The position numbers and the translations under genes were made by a program. DNA of 64,000 nt from Lepus europaeus (lineage: Eukaryota > Chordata > Mammalia > Lagomorpha > Leporidae): positions 97,742,448 through 97,806,447 of the forward strand of contig NC_084835.1 in the NCBI RefSeq assembly GCF_033115175.1, in the 5' to 3' direction. The notes beneath the pieces were generated by a model that worked only from the letters and a program-made list of their open reading frames with translations, had not been told where the DNA came from and did not search any database. Below are positions 13,567 through 27,498 of this stretch, piece after piece. How positions within the stretch are numbered: the first letter of the stretch is position 1; every line of letters starts with the position of its first letter.

Positions 13567-16500
13567 TAACAACATGCTTCTTTACTGTAGAGAGAGCTAA
13601 AAGCAAATTTTACAGAATGTACAGAATTGGTCCAAAAAGGTAAAAGGTTTTAAGTCTCCATTGTATTCTTTTTTTAAAAAAAATTTTATTTATTTATTTG
13701 AAAGGCAGAGTTACAGAGAGAGAGGGAGAGACAGAGAACCTTCCATCTCGTGGTTCATTCCCTAGATGGCCGCAATAGCTGGGGCTGAGCCAGGCTGAAG
13801 CCAGGAGCCAGGAGATTCTTCCGGGTCTCCCATGTGGATGAAAAGGCCCAAGCACTTGGGCCATCTTCCACTGCTTCCCCAGGCCATTAGCAGGGAGCTG
13901 GATCACAAGTGGAGCAGCCAGGACTCGAACCAGTGCCCATGTGGGATGCCAGTTATCAGGCAGCAGCTTTACCCGCTATGCCACAACAATGGCCCCTGTA
14001 TTATTCTTTAAACTTTTGTGTAGATTAGAAATTTTTTAAAATAAAGCTCAACAAATTTGTACGTACATAGGTTGGAGGTTTTGAATGTAGGTGGGAGGAG
14101 CTCAGTAAAACATTAATTAATCCACTGATAAAATGCTTCAGTTGGTGATTGAGATAAAATTATCTCATTTTATAAATTAATTCTAGTAAGAAGAAACTTG
14201 TATAACTTAAATAAAGTTAAAACAAAGATTTCTGGCCAACACATATTCTTGTATCAAAGTTTACGTGTTTTGGAATTACCTCTCTTACAACACTCTGTAA
14301 TGTCCCGATTAGTAAAGCAGATGTTTTAGGAAACACAAGCAGCCTTCTTGTTTCAGCGCTCACACGAGTGTCCTGTCTGCAGTCTATTTTAGGTCACGCT
14401 GATCACGTTGTGTGTGCATCCTGTTGGTGATTCTGCGGTCTAAAACAGCCCCAAGCATACCGCTGAAGTGCTGCCTTGCATTCCTACAGTGCGAGAAGGC
14501 AGTGACATGCCTCATGGGAAAAATAGGTGTGCGCTAAACTTCATTCTGGCCTGAGTTATGCTGTTGGCTGTGAGTTCACTGGTACTCAATCAACAGTATC
14601 TATTAAGTAAGGTGTCTTGAAACAGTTACACACAAAACAAAGCCTTGCTTATGTTTTAGTGAGAACTGAACCAGAGGCTTCCAGGAACCTTTGCATTTCC
14701 CCTGGGAGCAATGCAGACCAGACCAAAGTAGAATGGATACATTTGTACCAAGTGCCATGGAATCAAACTGCAATTTGAAATGGGTGAGTTTTCTAAAATA
14801 CAGGAGATTCAAGTCAACCCTAGTCAGCATGATAGAAACTCTCCTCTGTTTCACCCCTATATTGAATGCAATTTTGGAGCTGGCACTGTGGTGCAGTGGG
14901 TAAACCAGTTGCCTGGGACACCAGCGTCCCATATGGGTGCTGGTTTGTGTCCTGGCTGCTCCACTTGTTATCCAGATCTCTGCTACTACCCTGGGAAAAG
15001 CAGCAGAGGATGGTCCAAGTGCTTGGACCCCTGCCACCCACATGGGAGACCTGGAAGAAGCTCCTGGCTCCTGGTTTCAGCCTGGCCAAGCCCTGGCTGT
15101 TGCGGCCACTTAGGCAGTGAGTTAGTGGATGGAAGATCTCTCTGTATCTCCCTTCTCTCTGTAACTACGCCTAAGAAATAAACCTTTAAAAATGCAATTT
15201 TGAAATGATCCATCTGCTTTTTCTGTTTCTGCTTTCTTCAGCCCTTTTCTGCCTAGAAAGCCAACCTCCATGGCTTGGTTCATGGGAACACTTGTATTTC
15301 ACAGAATCAGAGATGGCCAATTCTAGAACTGCAGACAAAAGCCAATGTGATCTTTACATCTGTTGTAATTTTGCCTTTTGACAGTATTCACCAAGTCAAT
15401 GCTCACAGTGTCAACATATGGAAGATAACTACTGTGAGTAATGAGAATCAGCTCTATTATGAATAGCTGTATGCCTGCAAGTTAGATAACAATGGAAAGG
15501 GACAAATTTCTAGACAAACAAATGAATGGACCTTGACTTAAAGAGGCAGACAGCCTGAATGGTCCTATAACAAGAGATTAAATTAGTATTTTTTTAAAAT
15601 CCATAAAAAATAGCCTAGAGCGGCTTCATTAAGGAAATTTTACCTAATATTGAAAGAACTGGGGAAAGCATTTGGTATAGAGGTTAAGACCCTGGTTATG
15701 ATCCCTGCATCCCACATCGAAGTCCTGGCTCTGCTCCTGACGCCATCCTCCTGCCAATGTGCACCCTGGGAGGCAGCGGGTGATGGCTCAAGTAGCTGCA
15801 TTCTTGCCACCCACGTGGGAGATCTGGATGGAGTCCTCAGCTCCTTGCTTGGGTCCGGCCTAGTTTCTGCCTTTGCAGACATTTGGGGAGTAAACTAGCA
15901 GATGGGAGCTGTCTCATTCTTTCAAATTAAAAACAACAGTGACAATTAAAAAAATTAAAGAGGATGTAATACCAATCATTCACAAACTCTTCCTAAACAG
16001 AAAAGAAGGGATCATTCTTCAACTCACTTCATGAAGCCAAATACATCTTGATATCAAAACCAGACAAAGATATTATAAGAAAACTACAAATCAAATCAGT
16101 ATGTTATAAATAGACATGTAAAAATCCTTAACCAAATACTGCTAAGCTGAACTCAGCAATGTATAAAAAGGATTATTTATACACTACGACTAAGTGAGAT
16201 TTATCCTTGGAACATAAGTTTAGTTCAATATTTAAAGATCAATTAATATATCTTGTTATATCAATAGAACATAAAACAAAAATTATGTGATCACCTCAGT
16301 CAATACAGAAAAAGCATTTGAGGCCAGCTCAACGGCTCAATAGGCTAATCCTCCACCTGTGGCGCTGGCACATGGGGTTCTAGTCCCGGTCGGGGCGCCG
16401 GATTCTGTCCCGGTCACTCCTCTTCCTGTCCAGCTCTCTGCTGTGGCCCGGGAGTGCAGTGGAGGATGGCCCAAGTCCTTGGGCCCTGCACCCGCATGGG

Positions 16501-19500
16501 AGACCAGAAGCACCTGGCTCTGGGCTTCAGATCAGCACAGTGTGCCGGCCGCAGCGGCCATTGGAGGGTGAACCAATGGAAAAGGAAGACCTTTCTCTCT
16601 GTCTCTCTCTCTCACTGTCCACTCTGCTTGTCAAAAAAAGAAAAGAAAAAGAAAAGAAAAAGCATTTGACAAAATTCAACACCCTTTCATGACACAGAAC
16701 ACTTTATAAACTAGGAATGGAAGAGAACTTTCTCAACCTGATAAAGGGCATCTATAAAAAACCCACAGTTGTCATCACACCTAACTGCAAAAGACTGAAT
16801 GCCTTCCCTGAAAATCAGAAATAAGACGAAGACACCCAATTCTGGTCACTTTTACTCAACACTGGAGATTCTAGCCAGGGTTATTAAGCCAGAGAAAAGA
16901 AATTTAAAAAAAAATTCCAGATTGGATTTCATTGTTTCCTAAGAAAAAAAGGAAAACTCATCTATTCCATAAGATATGTAATAATATTTAATTCAATTAG
17001 AAAAGCAGCTTTGTGATTTAAAAAAAAAAGATTTATTTATTTATTTGAGATACAGAGTTACAGACAGAGAGAGGGAGAGACAGAACCAGTCTTCCACCCA
17101 CTGGTTCACTCCCCAAATGGTCACAATGGATGGAGCCGGGCTGAGCTGAAGCCAGGAGCCAGGAGTTCCTTCTAGGTCTCCCAGGTGGGTGCCAGGGCCC
17201 AAGCACTTGGGCTGTCCTCCACTGCCTTCTCAGGCTAATGGCAGAGAGCTGGATCAGAAGAGCAGCAGACAGGATTCAAATCAGCACCAATATGGGATGC
17301 CAGCGCTGCAGGCAGAGGCTTAACCTATTATGGTCCCAACTTTGTGATTTTTGTTGAATGTTATTTGAAGTCTATTCTGTTCTTCTAACTATAAAGGCCT
17401 AACCCCAAATGCTTATCCATTAAGCACTTACCACCCCTATGAGAAAGATACCTGGGGGGCCGAGGCTGTACCATAGAAGGGTAAAGCTGCCACCTGCAGT
17501 GCCGGCATCCCATATGGGTGCCAGTTCAAGTCCTGGCTGCTCCACTTCTGATCCAGCTCTCTGCTGTGGCCTGGGAAAGCAGTAGAAGATGGCCCAAGTC
17601 CTTGGGCCCTGCACCCGTGTGGGAGACCTGGAAGAAGCTCCTGGCTCCTGGCTTCAGATCAGTGCAGCTCCGGCCGTTGCAGCCAATTGGGGAGTGAACC
17701 AGTGGATGGAAGACTTTTCTCTCTGCCTCTCCTTCTCTCTCTGTGTAACTCTGACTTTCAAATAAATAAATAAATCTTAAAAAAAAAAAAAAAAGAAGAA
17801 GAAGAAAAGAAAAAAAAAGATACCTTGGACTGTCAGGAAACTTAACACAAGGAAGACTGCCTGTAGTGTAGAGGAAAGAGGCCACACCCAGAGACAAAGT
17901 CAGGAAATCGGAACGTACCCCCCCCCCTCCCCCTGCTCCCAGTTATCTGGAGAAGCAGCTGTGCGCGGTTATCTTGTCTAGGGAGCGAAGGTGTCCTAAG
18001 CTCTGCCTTCAGTAACTCCAGTCATCAATCTGTCCTATAATCTGCCCCAGGTATCTCTTTTATAAACATACCAGACCCAGCGACTATTGGAAGTGTGGTC
18101 TTAAGTCCCGTAGGCTGCAACTTACATCCACCAGTGCTGTAATGGTTAAGGTATGATGCTGATGACCCTATAAAATATTTTAAGAAACTTGGGTTGGGGC
18201 CCAGTATTGTGGCGTAGTAGGGAAAGCAGCTGCCTGCAGTGCCAACATCCCATATGGGCACCAGTTCGAGCCCGGACTGCTCCACTTCTGATCCAGTTCT
18301 CTGCTATAGTCTAGGAAAGCAGTAGAAGATGGCCCAAGTTCTTGGGCCCCTGCATCTTCGTGGGAAACCCAGAAGAGGCCCCTGGTTCTTGGCTTCAGAT
18401 GGGTGCAGCTCTGGCCCTTGCAGCCATCTGGGGAGTGAACCAGTGGATGGAAGATCGATCTCTCTGTAACTCTTCCTTTCAAATAAATAAATAAATCTTT
18501 AAAAAAAAAAAAAAGAAAGAAAGAAACGTGGGTTGGATTCTCAGGTCTCAGGAAGTGATTCCAGCTGGTGTTAATAAACTGCTTTTTTTTTTTTTTTAAA
18601 GATTTATTCATTTATTATTCAAAAGGCAGAGTCACAGAGAGGCAGAGGCAGAGAGAGAGAGAGAGAGAGGTCTTCCATCCGCTGGTTCACTCCCCAGATG
18701 GCTGCAATGGCCAGAGTTGTGCCAATCTGAAGCCAGGAGCTTCTTCTGGGTCTCCCACCTGGGTGTAGGGGTCCAAGCACTTTGACCATCTTCTACTGCT
18801 TTCCCAGGCCAAAGCAGAGAGCTGGATTGGGTTAGAGAAAAAGAGTAGACTTTGGGCAAATTCTGGGAAAGTTCCACCCCTTTAGGGAAAAACAAAATAT
18901 AAGAAAACACAATTTAGGGGCCGGTGCTGTGGTGTAGTGGGTAAAGCTTCCCTCTGCAGTGTCGGCATCCTATATGGGCGCTGGTGCGAGTCCCAGCTGC
19001 TCTCTCTCCGATCCAGCTCTCTGCTGTGGAAAGCAGTGGAAGATGGCCCAAGTCCTTGGGTAGGAGACCAGGAAGAAGCTCCTGGCTCCTGATAGGCCCT
19101 GCTCAGGCTGTTGCAGACATTTGGGGAGTGAACCAGCAATGGAAGACCTCTTTGTTTTTCTCTCTGCCTCTCTAATAAATAAAAAAAAATCTTAAAAAAA
19201 AAAATACACAATTTAGAATACACCCAAGGGAGGAAGAGGCAGCTAAAATAAGGGTATGGAAAATAGTAACCAAGCATCAGCCCTTCCCACGTGCAGCGAG
19301 AGGGATGGGGGTGGGGGATCCAATTACCAACCCCTCCCCATGCTCACGAACAGAGGTGGAGATCCAATTATCAACCACGTCCACTTTCGTGCTTGTGGAC
19401 AGAGGGCGGGAAACCAACCCAGATTTGACCCCTACTGCATGCACCAGGTGAGAGGCCAGTGTGTCACAAATAAGGTAGGAGGGCAAAAAGGTAAAGTAAA

Positions 19501-21132
19501 AGAGACCAGCCCCTGCGGGAGCAAGGGATGCCTAGCTCTGGGCTCCTTCCCGCACGGAGCAGCTTCTGTCGCTTGCTCTCGCTCTTGCATTCTTTTTGGA
19601 CTTTTCTCTTTATTTCTACACTGACCAAGTCTGTGGAGCAGGGGAAGCAGCTGCCAGTGACCAGGACGCAACAGATGGAAACACTGGCACATCTAAAGAT
19701 CATGCACAGAATGCCTGGCTTCAAAGGTTCCAATCAGTGCCGTGAACACAGAGTTGTCACTTCTTAGTGAGGGAGCCCGGGACTAGAGGCAGGCCAGGCT
19801 GGCTCCATCCTGCAGCTCTGGCCAGCACAAACACACTGAACAGAACACGATGGAAGCTCATCGCCACAAACATTTGCCAACAGACAACACGGCTGAGGTT
19901 TCAGCAGAAACAAGACCAAAAAGGCTCCTCAAGGCTGGCCCTGCCCTCCCAGTAACGCACACCCACTGCATTTGTTCCTTGGAGGAAACGCGTTAGGACG
20001 TACAAATACCCCTGGCCTGCCAGACCTCAGCGGCTTCGTCTTTCTACCAGGCCCTCCGATCGTACTGTCGAACCTTCTCTTCTTAAATAAAACTTCCCTT
20101 GTGTCCGGTCTTGGTAAATTGTCATCGACACCAAGACAAGAACTCGGACTCATCTCACCAGGATCCCCACAGCATTCATAGGCCCTGAAACTTCAAAATA
20201 TTACTACACATTAAAAAAAAAATCTAAGTCTGCCACGGGCTGGCTTTCTTTCAGAATTTTTCAAATCTGAGATTAATTTATGGTAAAGCAACATTTAACA
20301 TTGTACTTAAGGCAAATAGTGAATTAACAAACTAAAATACAACTGCTTTTAGAGTGTAGTGTTGTTTTCAGGCTTGCTAACCTTGATGTTCTTGCTGGTT
20401 TTGCGTATTTTCTGCTCCTGGAGCTTTGTACTACAGAAGTACAATTCCCAGCAAGATAATGCTGGCTGGCCTAGCACTGTGAGATGAGGACTGGCATCTA
20501 CAGATCAGATAAAATTAATAATGGACTCTAGATAAAGTTAGCCTAAGGACCACTCCTTCTAAAACCTCTTTGTTGCTTGAATGTGGCTGAAGGGTTTTTC
20601 TAAACACTGACTCCAGATCATCAAACGGGCCCTCCAAATACTAGACCAGGTTGACAACCAGGTCAAATCCAAGAACACAGCCACAGGATGACCAACCAGC
20701 AGTGTGACCAGAAAAAGGAACCTGAGCACAAGGAGGGAATGGAAACCAAGACGGGTCACTGGTGTCACTGGTGCCAATCCCAAACAAAATTCGCTAAAAC
20801 TAGAAGTTATGATGGAAAGGTTCTTACGTGTGACTTCCTGATAGTGACTGTTGTAAAAGACTGTTAAAATTATACCCCCTGGAGAGGGACCTCATTTCAA
20901 CAACAGACAATACTTGTTAGTTTCACACATACTGCTAGAACACTGTCACCAAAGGCTAGCTGACATGTCTGAGAGTGACAGGCACTTGGGACATCCCTGA
21001 TCATTCTACATGTACATCTGTGCCTGTGCTTGCTGGCCAAGAAATGTTACACCTAAGAACGAAAAATTCAGATTTTAAAATGTAAACTATCCTTTCTTTC
21101 ATGCCTCTAGTGATTCCTCATCTTTCCTCTTT

Positions 21133-21163
<31 letters not shown>

Positions 21164-24100
21164 TGACAGGCAGAGTGGACAGTGAGAGAGAGAGAGACAG
21201 AGAGAAAGGTCTTCCTTTTTGCCGTTGGCGCGGCTGGCATGCTGCGGCCGGCACACCGTGCTGATCCGAAGGCAGGAGCCAGGTGCTTCTCCAGGTCTCC
21301 CATGGGGTGCAGGGCCCAAGCACTTGGGCCATCCTCCACTGCACTCCCGGGCCACAGCAGAGAGCTGGCCTGGAAGAGGGGCAACCAGGACAGAAGCCGG
21401 TGCCCCGACCGGGACTAGAACCCAGTGTGCCGGTGCCGCAAGGCGTAGGATTAGCCTATTGAGTCGCGGCACCGGCCTCCTCTTTGTTCTAACTCTTGGG
21501 CCTCCTCTTTTGAACAAACTAATTCAGTTAATCTCCTCCAGAATGCAACAACTCTTTCAATCTCAAACTCCTCCAGATGAGGCCACCTGCAAGTCCTCTG
21601 GATAATGTGGGCAGACATTTCTAGGACAAATCACCCCCTTTTCCTGGGGTTCCATCACCTGTTGGATCTCTGCAGCCAGGATCCCGGGACACCTCAAACT
21701 CCTGGCAGACTGATCTTAGGCAGGGTCAATGTGATCCCCCTGCACAGCACGAAGCAATTATGAGAATTCACCTGAATGTCAACCATGCATCAAGGCTGAT
21801 CTGTTGGTGGTGGTGGTGGGTGGTCCAGAACATTTGGTGCAGTCCCTTAAGATAAAGGGGGATATAGGCTCCCCAGCTCTGCTCAGAGATGCAGCTCAAC
21901 TACCTGGGATAACCTCTATTTTTTTTTTAAGATTTATTTATTTATTTGAAAGGAAGAGTTCCAGAGAGGCAGAGGCAGAGAGAGAGAGAGAGAAGTCTTC
22001 CATCCACTGATTCATTCTCTAAATGGCTGCAATGGCTGGAGTTGCGCTAATCCAAAGCCAGGAGCCAGGAGCTTCCTCCAGGTTTCCCACATGGGTGAAG
22101 GGGCCCCGGCACTTGGGTCATCTTGTACTGCTTTCCCAGGCCACAGCAGTGAGCTGGATAGGAAGTGGAACAGCTGGGTCTTGAACTGGTGCTCACATGG
22201 GATGGCACTGCAGGAGGTGGCCTCACCCACTACGCCACAGCACCGGCCCTGGGATAACCTCTTGGACCACAGAAAACTCACCCTAACAAGAAATACTGTA
22301 CTTACAAGTATGCCTCTTGGATCTTAGCCCGTACTGTAAGGGACAGCCAGCCTGATGCTCCATTGCAAGCACATGGCAACAGTCACTCTAATTAAAAAGG
22401 GACTGGCACTACAGGTATACCCTCGGATTACAGTCTGGGTTGCAGTGGTGGTCAGCCTACCTGCCCACAGCTTCCCTGCAGCGTGTTCAGTAAATCTAGC
22501 TCTGCTCACCAACTTCTCTGGTAAGTTCTTTTCACTGCCTGCAATGCTGGCATTCATCGGTTGCTACCCTCGACACTATGCACTCAATGTTTATATATGT
22601 TGAAGGAATACACAAGTTTTAATTTCCTAATTATGGATGATCAATTTTGTTTACCACACATAAGCAAGATAGAGGGTATGGAATCTTATTTCCCACAACA
22701 GACACCGACCAAGATCATACAATATGTAAGAAATGATGGGACACGTTGAATCGCCTGGGTCTGCTACCCTCTCAGGGCACACATAGAGAAAATCAGTGAA
22801 CTTAAATTTAAGTCAAGAAAGCCAATCTGTTATGTGAGAAGCACTGGACTGCACCCCGCGACAGAATCATCGAGACACAGTTTCCAGAATCTATGCTGCC
22901 TTGAATCATGTCATGCTCTGGAGCTAGAGGATTATTCAAATTACAGATGTCAAATACCTGTAACTTTTCATTTCAATCCTTTTTAGACAATGGACAAGGA
23001 AAGCAACAGGAGTGCACACTGCCCTCTGCCACACTCACCTGCATGACATTGCCTACGACGACACTGTCAACAATTTCAGGTGAGACTTTGCCAGCAGACA
23101 AGGCAGCCTTGGCAGCAAACTCAGACAAGTCAGTGGCGCTGAAGTCTTTCAGAAGACCTCCATAGGCTCCAAAGGGGGTCCGCTTAGCAGCAACAATAAA
23201 CACACCTATGGCAATGAAGAGAAGCTTGTAAGCAACCACAGACCGGTCAGTGTTCCTAACAAGGTTAAATAATCTCACTGTAAAATACAATTTTCAACCA
23301 GGTCACTGAAAATCTGTCATAAAATCACAGATAAAACAGGTCACATCCACAGAAGCAGAGTCATAAGAGTTATCAGTTCGATCAGTGCCTACACCCAGGC
23401 ACCAGGAACTGTGCCATATGCTACCATGGAAATCTATTCTGATCAGAGAACAACCTTGTCCCCCAGACTTCACAAAGCTAGGATGTTTGCTGACAATGGA
23501 ACTGCTTCTTCTATGTGCTGTTATTGCTTAGTTCTAGAATCAGAGAATCTCCAAACTGGAAGGTCCATTAAAGCTGTCTGAGGTCAAACACTCCCTGTTA
23601 GAATTCCTTCTAGAAAATTCCTGACAAGAGTTTCTATTCTGCTAAAAACTTCCAATAACAAAATATAGTAAAGCAATGGACAATAAAAAATAATTTTTCC
23701 TCATACTGAGCTGACCTGTCTTACCAAGTCTCTACCAATCCTATTTCTGCCTAAATTCATCTCAAGACAGACGGATGGGGCCGGCACTGTGGCATAGCAG
23801 GTAAAGCTGCCACCTATAGTGCCGGCATCCCATATGGGTGCCAGTTCAAGTCCTGGCTGCTCCAGTTCTAATCCAGCTCTCTGCTATGGCCTGGGAAAGC
23901 AGTAGAAGATGGCCCAAGTAGGCCCCTGCACCCGCGTGGGAGACCTAGAAGCTTCAGGCTCCTGGCTTGGGATCGGCTCAGCTCCAGCCACTGCGGCCAT
24001 TTGGGGAGTGAACCAGCAAATGGAAAACCTCTCTCTCTCTGCCTCTGCCTCTCTGCCTTTCAAGTAAATAAATAAATCTTCAAAAAAAAAAAAAAAAAAA

Positions 24101-27100
24101 AAAAGCTGGAGACGTAGTTTCTAGAACACATGCTACTCTGATTTTTCATCATATATGCCATTGCTCCTGGAGTCACAGGATTACTCAAACTACAAATTTC
24201 AAATAACACCAATTACTATCTTTTGCTACTTTTATCCTTAGAATAATAGGCAAAACAGGTAATCTTCTACATGTGTAGCCCATCTAGTATCTGCAGCCGC
24301 ATAACCTGTAAAATTCCCCAGAACTAATGGCTCTGCTCAGGTAAATAATTAACATTCTTTCAATAGTTCTTTCATCAAAAAGTGTTTATTCATTTTATTT
24401 ACTTGAAAGGCACAGAAAGTGTTGGGGGGCCAGAGCAACAGATAGCTTCCACCTGCTGGTTCACTCCCCAGATGGTTGCAAAGCCAGGTCGGACCAGCCC
24501 TGCTGCCTTCCCAAGCATATTCACAGGAAGCTGCACTGGAAGCAGAGTAGCCAGGACGCAAAGTGATACTCTGACGTGGGATGCCAGCATCACAAGCAGC
24601 AGCTTAATCCACTGCATCACAACACAGGCCCCTAAATAGTTCTTCATTCGACGTTACCTCATATTATTTTCCTCTAAAGACACTCTAGTTTGCCAACATC
24701 CTATTAAAATGTGTCACTCAGAATATAACAAAAATACTTTGCATTTATGTAAGCGCAAAGAAAATACATGGGGAGTTATCTATACATTTATTAAAACAAA
24801 CTGGGGAGGGGGGGGTTGGCCTGTGGCGCCGTGGGTTAAGCTGCCCTCTGCAGCACTGGAATCCCATATGGGCACCAGTTCGAGTCCTGGCTGCTCCACT
24901 TCCAACCTAGCTCCCTGCTAATGTGCCTGGGAAAGCAGTGGAAGATGGCCCAAATGCTTGGGCTCTTGCACCCACGTGGGAGACCCACAGGAAACTCTTG
25001 GGTCCTGGCTTTGGTCTGTCCTGGCCTTGGCCATTGTGGCCATTTTGGGGAGTGAACCAGCACATGGAAAATCTCTCTCTCTCTCTCCTCCTCTAATTCT
25101 GACTTTGAAATAAACAAACATATCTTTAAAAAAAAAAATAAGAAACCGAGACTAAAAATTTGGAGCCTCTTTATTAGTGAAATCAGTATCCTATACAAAT
25201 AAACAAAAACTGTCCCTTTTAAATTAACTACTGTCAACTGCCAAACAAGTCACGAGGGGCGGGCATTGAGCCTAGTGGCTAAGGTGTCCACGTCCCACAC
25301 CAGAGCACCTAGGTTTGACCCCTGGCTCCACCCTGGCTCCGGCTTCCTGCTAATGTGGACTCTTGGAGGCAGCGGTGATAACACAAGTAATTGGGAGATC
25401 TGGATTGAGATCCTGGCTCCCGACTTGAACCCAGCCCAGTCCCAGCCATTGTGGGCACTTGGAGGGCGAGCCAGCTGATGGGAGTGCTCTCTGTCTTTCT
25501 CTCAAACAAAGAAACAGTTTAAAAAACTCAAAAACTCATGATTATTCAAATCTGAAGTATAGTGTAAGCCCTGCACATGAGTAAGCAGCATCAGTTACAG
25601 TAGTTTCATCACACTGACATTTATTAGGCACCTGCTGATTACCAGACATTCACTGCTTTCCACACAGTATCTAAGCTGCCAAACAACTCTGCAAGGTAAA
25701 CACTAGTGCTGACCTAGCGCACTTACTACGTGATAGACTTCATGCTAGGTACTTTGCATACACTAACTTTATTCTCCAAACAAGCTGAGCTCACATTTTT
25801 ACATCTTGCTAAGAAATTAAGGGACTTGTAAGAATGTTCAACCAAGTTAACTGCCTACAATGAAATCAGTAAACAAAAGAACTATCTGCACCTCCATGTT
25901 TATTGCAGCTCAATTCACAATAGCTAATACATGGAAGCAACCTAAATGCCCATCAACCAAAGACTGGATAAAGAAACTGTGGGCTATGTGCACTATGGAA
26001 TACTACACAGCAGTAAAAAAGGATGAAATCCGGTCCTTTGCAACAAAATGGAGCAAGCTGGAAAACCTCAGACTCAGTGAAATAACCCAGTCCCAAGGAG
26101 ACAAATACCATGTGTTCTCCCTGATTTGGGAGAATTAACAGCGCACCTAAAAGGAAAGCTATAAAAGTGATATTGTCACTTTTAGAATCAATGTCATCAA
26201 GAGTCTTTGACCTGGGGCCGGCGCTGTGGTGCAGCGGGTTAATGCCCTGGCTTGAAGCACTGGCATCCCATATGGGCACCGATTTGAGACCTGGCTGCTC
26301 CACTTCCGATCCAGCTCTCTGCTATGGCCTGGGAAAGCAGAAGAAAATGGCCCAAGTCCTTGGGCCTCTGCACCCGCAAGGGAAACCTGGAAGAAGCTCC
26401 TGGCTTCAGATCAATGTAGCTCTGGCTGCTGCGGCCAAGTGGGGAGTGAACCAGCAGATGGAGGGTCTCTCTCTCTCTCTCTCTCTGTGCCTCTCCTCTC
26501 TGTGTAACTCTTTCAAATAAATAAATAAATCTTAAAAATACAAAAAAAAAAAAAAAAAAAAAAAGGCTCTGAGGAGCCAGTGTTGTGGTGTAGCAGGTTA
26601 AGCCGCCATTCGCAGCACCAGCATCCCATTTAGGCACTGGTTCAAGTCCTGGCAGCTCCATTTCTGATCCAGCTCCCTGCTAATGCACCTGGGAAAGCAG
26701 TGAAAGATGGCCCAAGTGATTGGGCCCCTGCATCCATGTGGGAGACCTAGAAGAAGCTCCTGGCTTCAGAGTGGCCCAGCCCTGGCCGTTGTGGCCGTTT
26801 GGGGGAGTGAACCAGTGGATGGAAGACCTCTCTCTGTGTCTGTCCCTCTAACTCCAACTTTCAAACAAAAAATTAAATAAATAAATAAATGAAATTTTAA
26901 GATTAAAAAGAAAAAAAAAAGGCTCTGAGAATTCAGAGGCTAAAGATTTCCAAACACTTTAAGACACATTAATCCGGAGCATGGTAAGTCCGAAGATCGA
27001 AGAGAAGCTCTGGCAAGGTATGCTGAGCGGAGCACAGGGAAAAGGGACTCTGCCCACCTTGTCGGCCCCTTGTTGGGTAAATATTTGCTCATTTTGTTAG

Positions 27101-27465
27101 AGCAACTGCAGAGAGCCCTGAAACAGAGCAAGGGAAAGTGCCGCTGACTCAGCTTCTCTTCCAGGAGGAAAGGCACTTAGCAGCCCTGCCTCCAGCCTCG
27201 GAGGGACACACGGACACTGCTAACAAAGCTGCCGGGCAGCAGGACTAGCACCTGTCAGGTGGAAACCTCCCGCCAAGCGCTGGGGCGGCTGCTCATCAAA
27301 GTCTGCAGGACTGACCAGTTCTTGTGCACTGACATCTGCTTAGGTCAATAATGGCTGGCAAAGGTAATTATGCTCCCATTCAAATGTGTCTTTTCCCCTA
27401 CAGTAATCACAGTGGTTGATTTTTTTTTTTTTTTAAGATTTTATCTATTTGAGAGGCAGAGTTAC

Positions 27466-27498
<33 letters not shown>

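Larger units (their letters stand above)
11326..23038 (-). other. ACAA2 intron 2
   Basis: 11.7 kb and the most repeat-rich intron: at least ten SINEs, an old L1 at 15,935-16,920, and probable LTR remnants at 12,061-13,278 and 19,212-20,180. The stretches 13,280-13,668, 14,000-14,870, 20,190-21,120, 21,480-21,915 and 22,252-22,960 give no recognisable gene. Parts of 20,540-22,540 may be old retroelement sequence but I cannot place them. Confidence 0.8.

Noticed and set aside
14877..14960. tRNA-like sequences at the heads of the SINEs
   Set aside because: They are tRNA-derived SINE promoters (A and B box remnants) and not functional tRNA genes; no cloverleaf with a usable acceptor stem is apparent.
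14603..15213. Long frames in both directions at 14.6-15.2 kb
   Set aside because: They run through a C-repeat SINE; repeated similar frames occur at every other copy of this SINE in the window.
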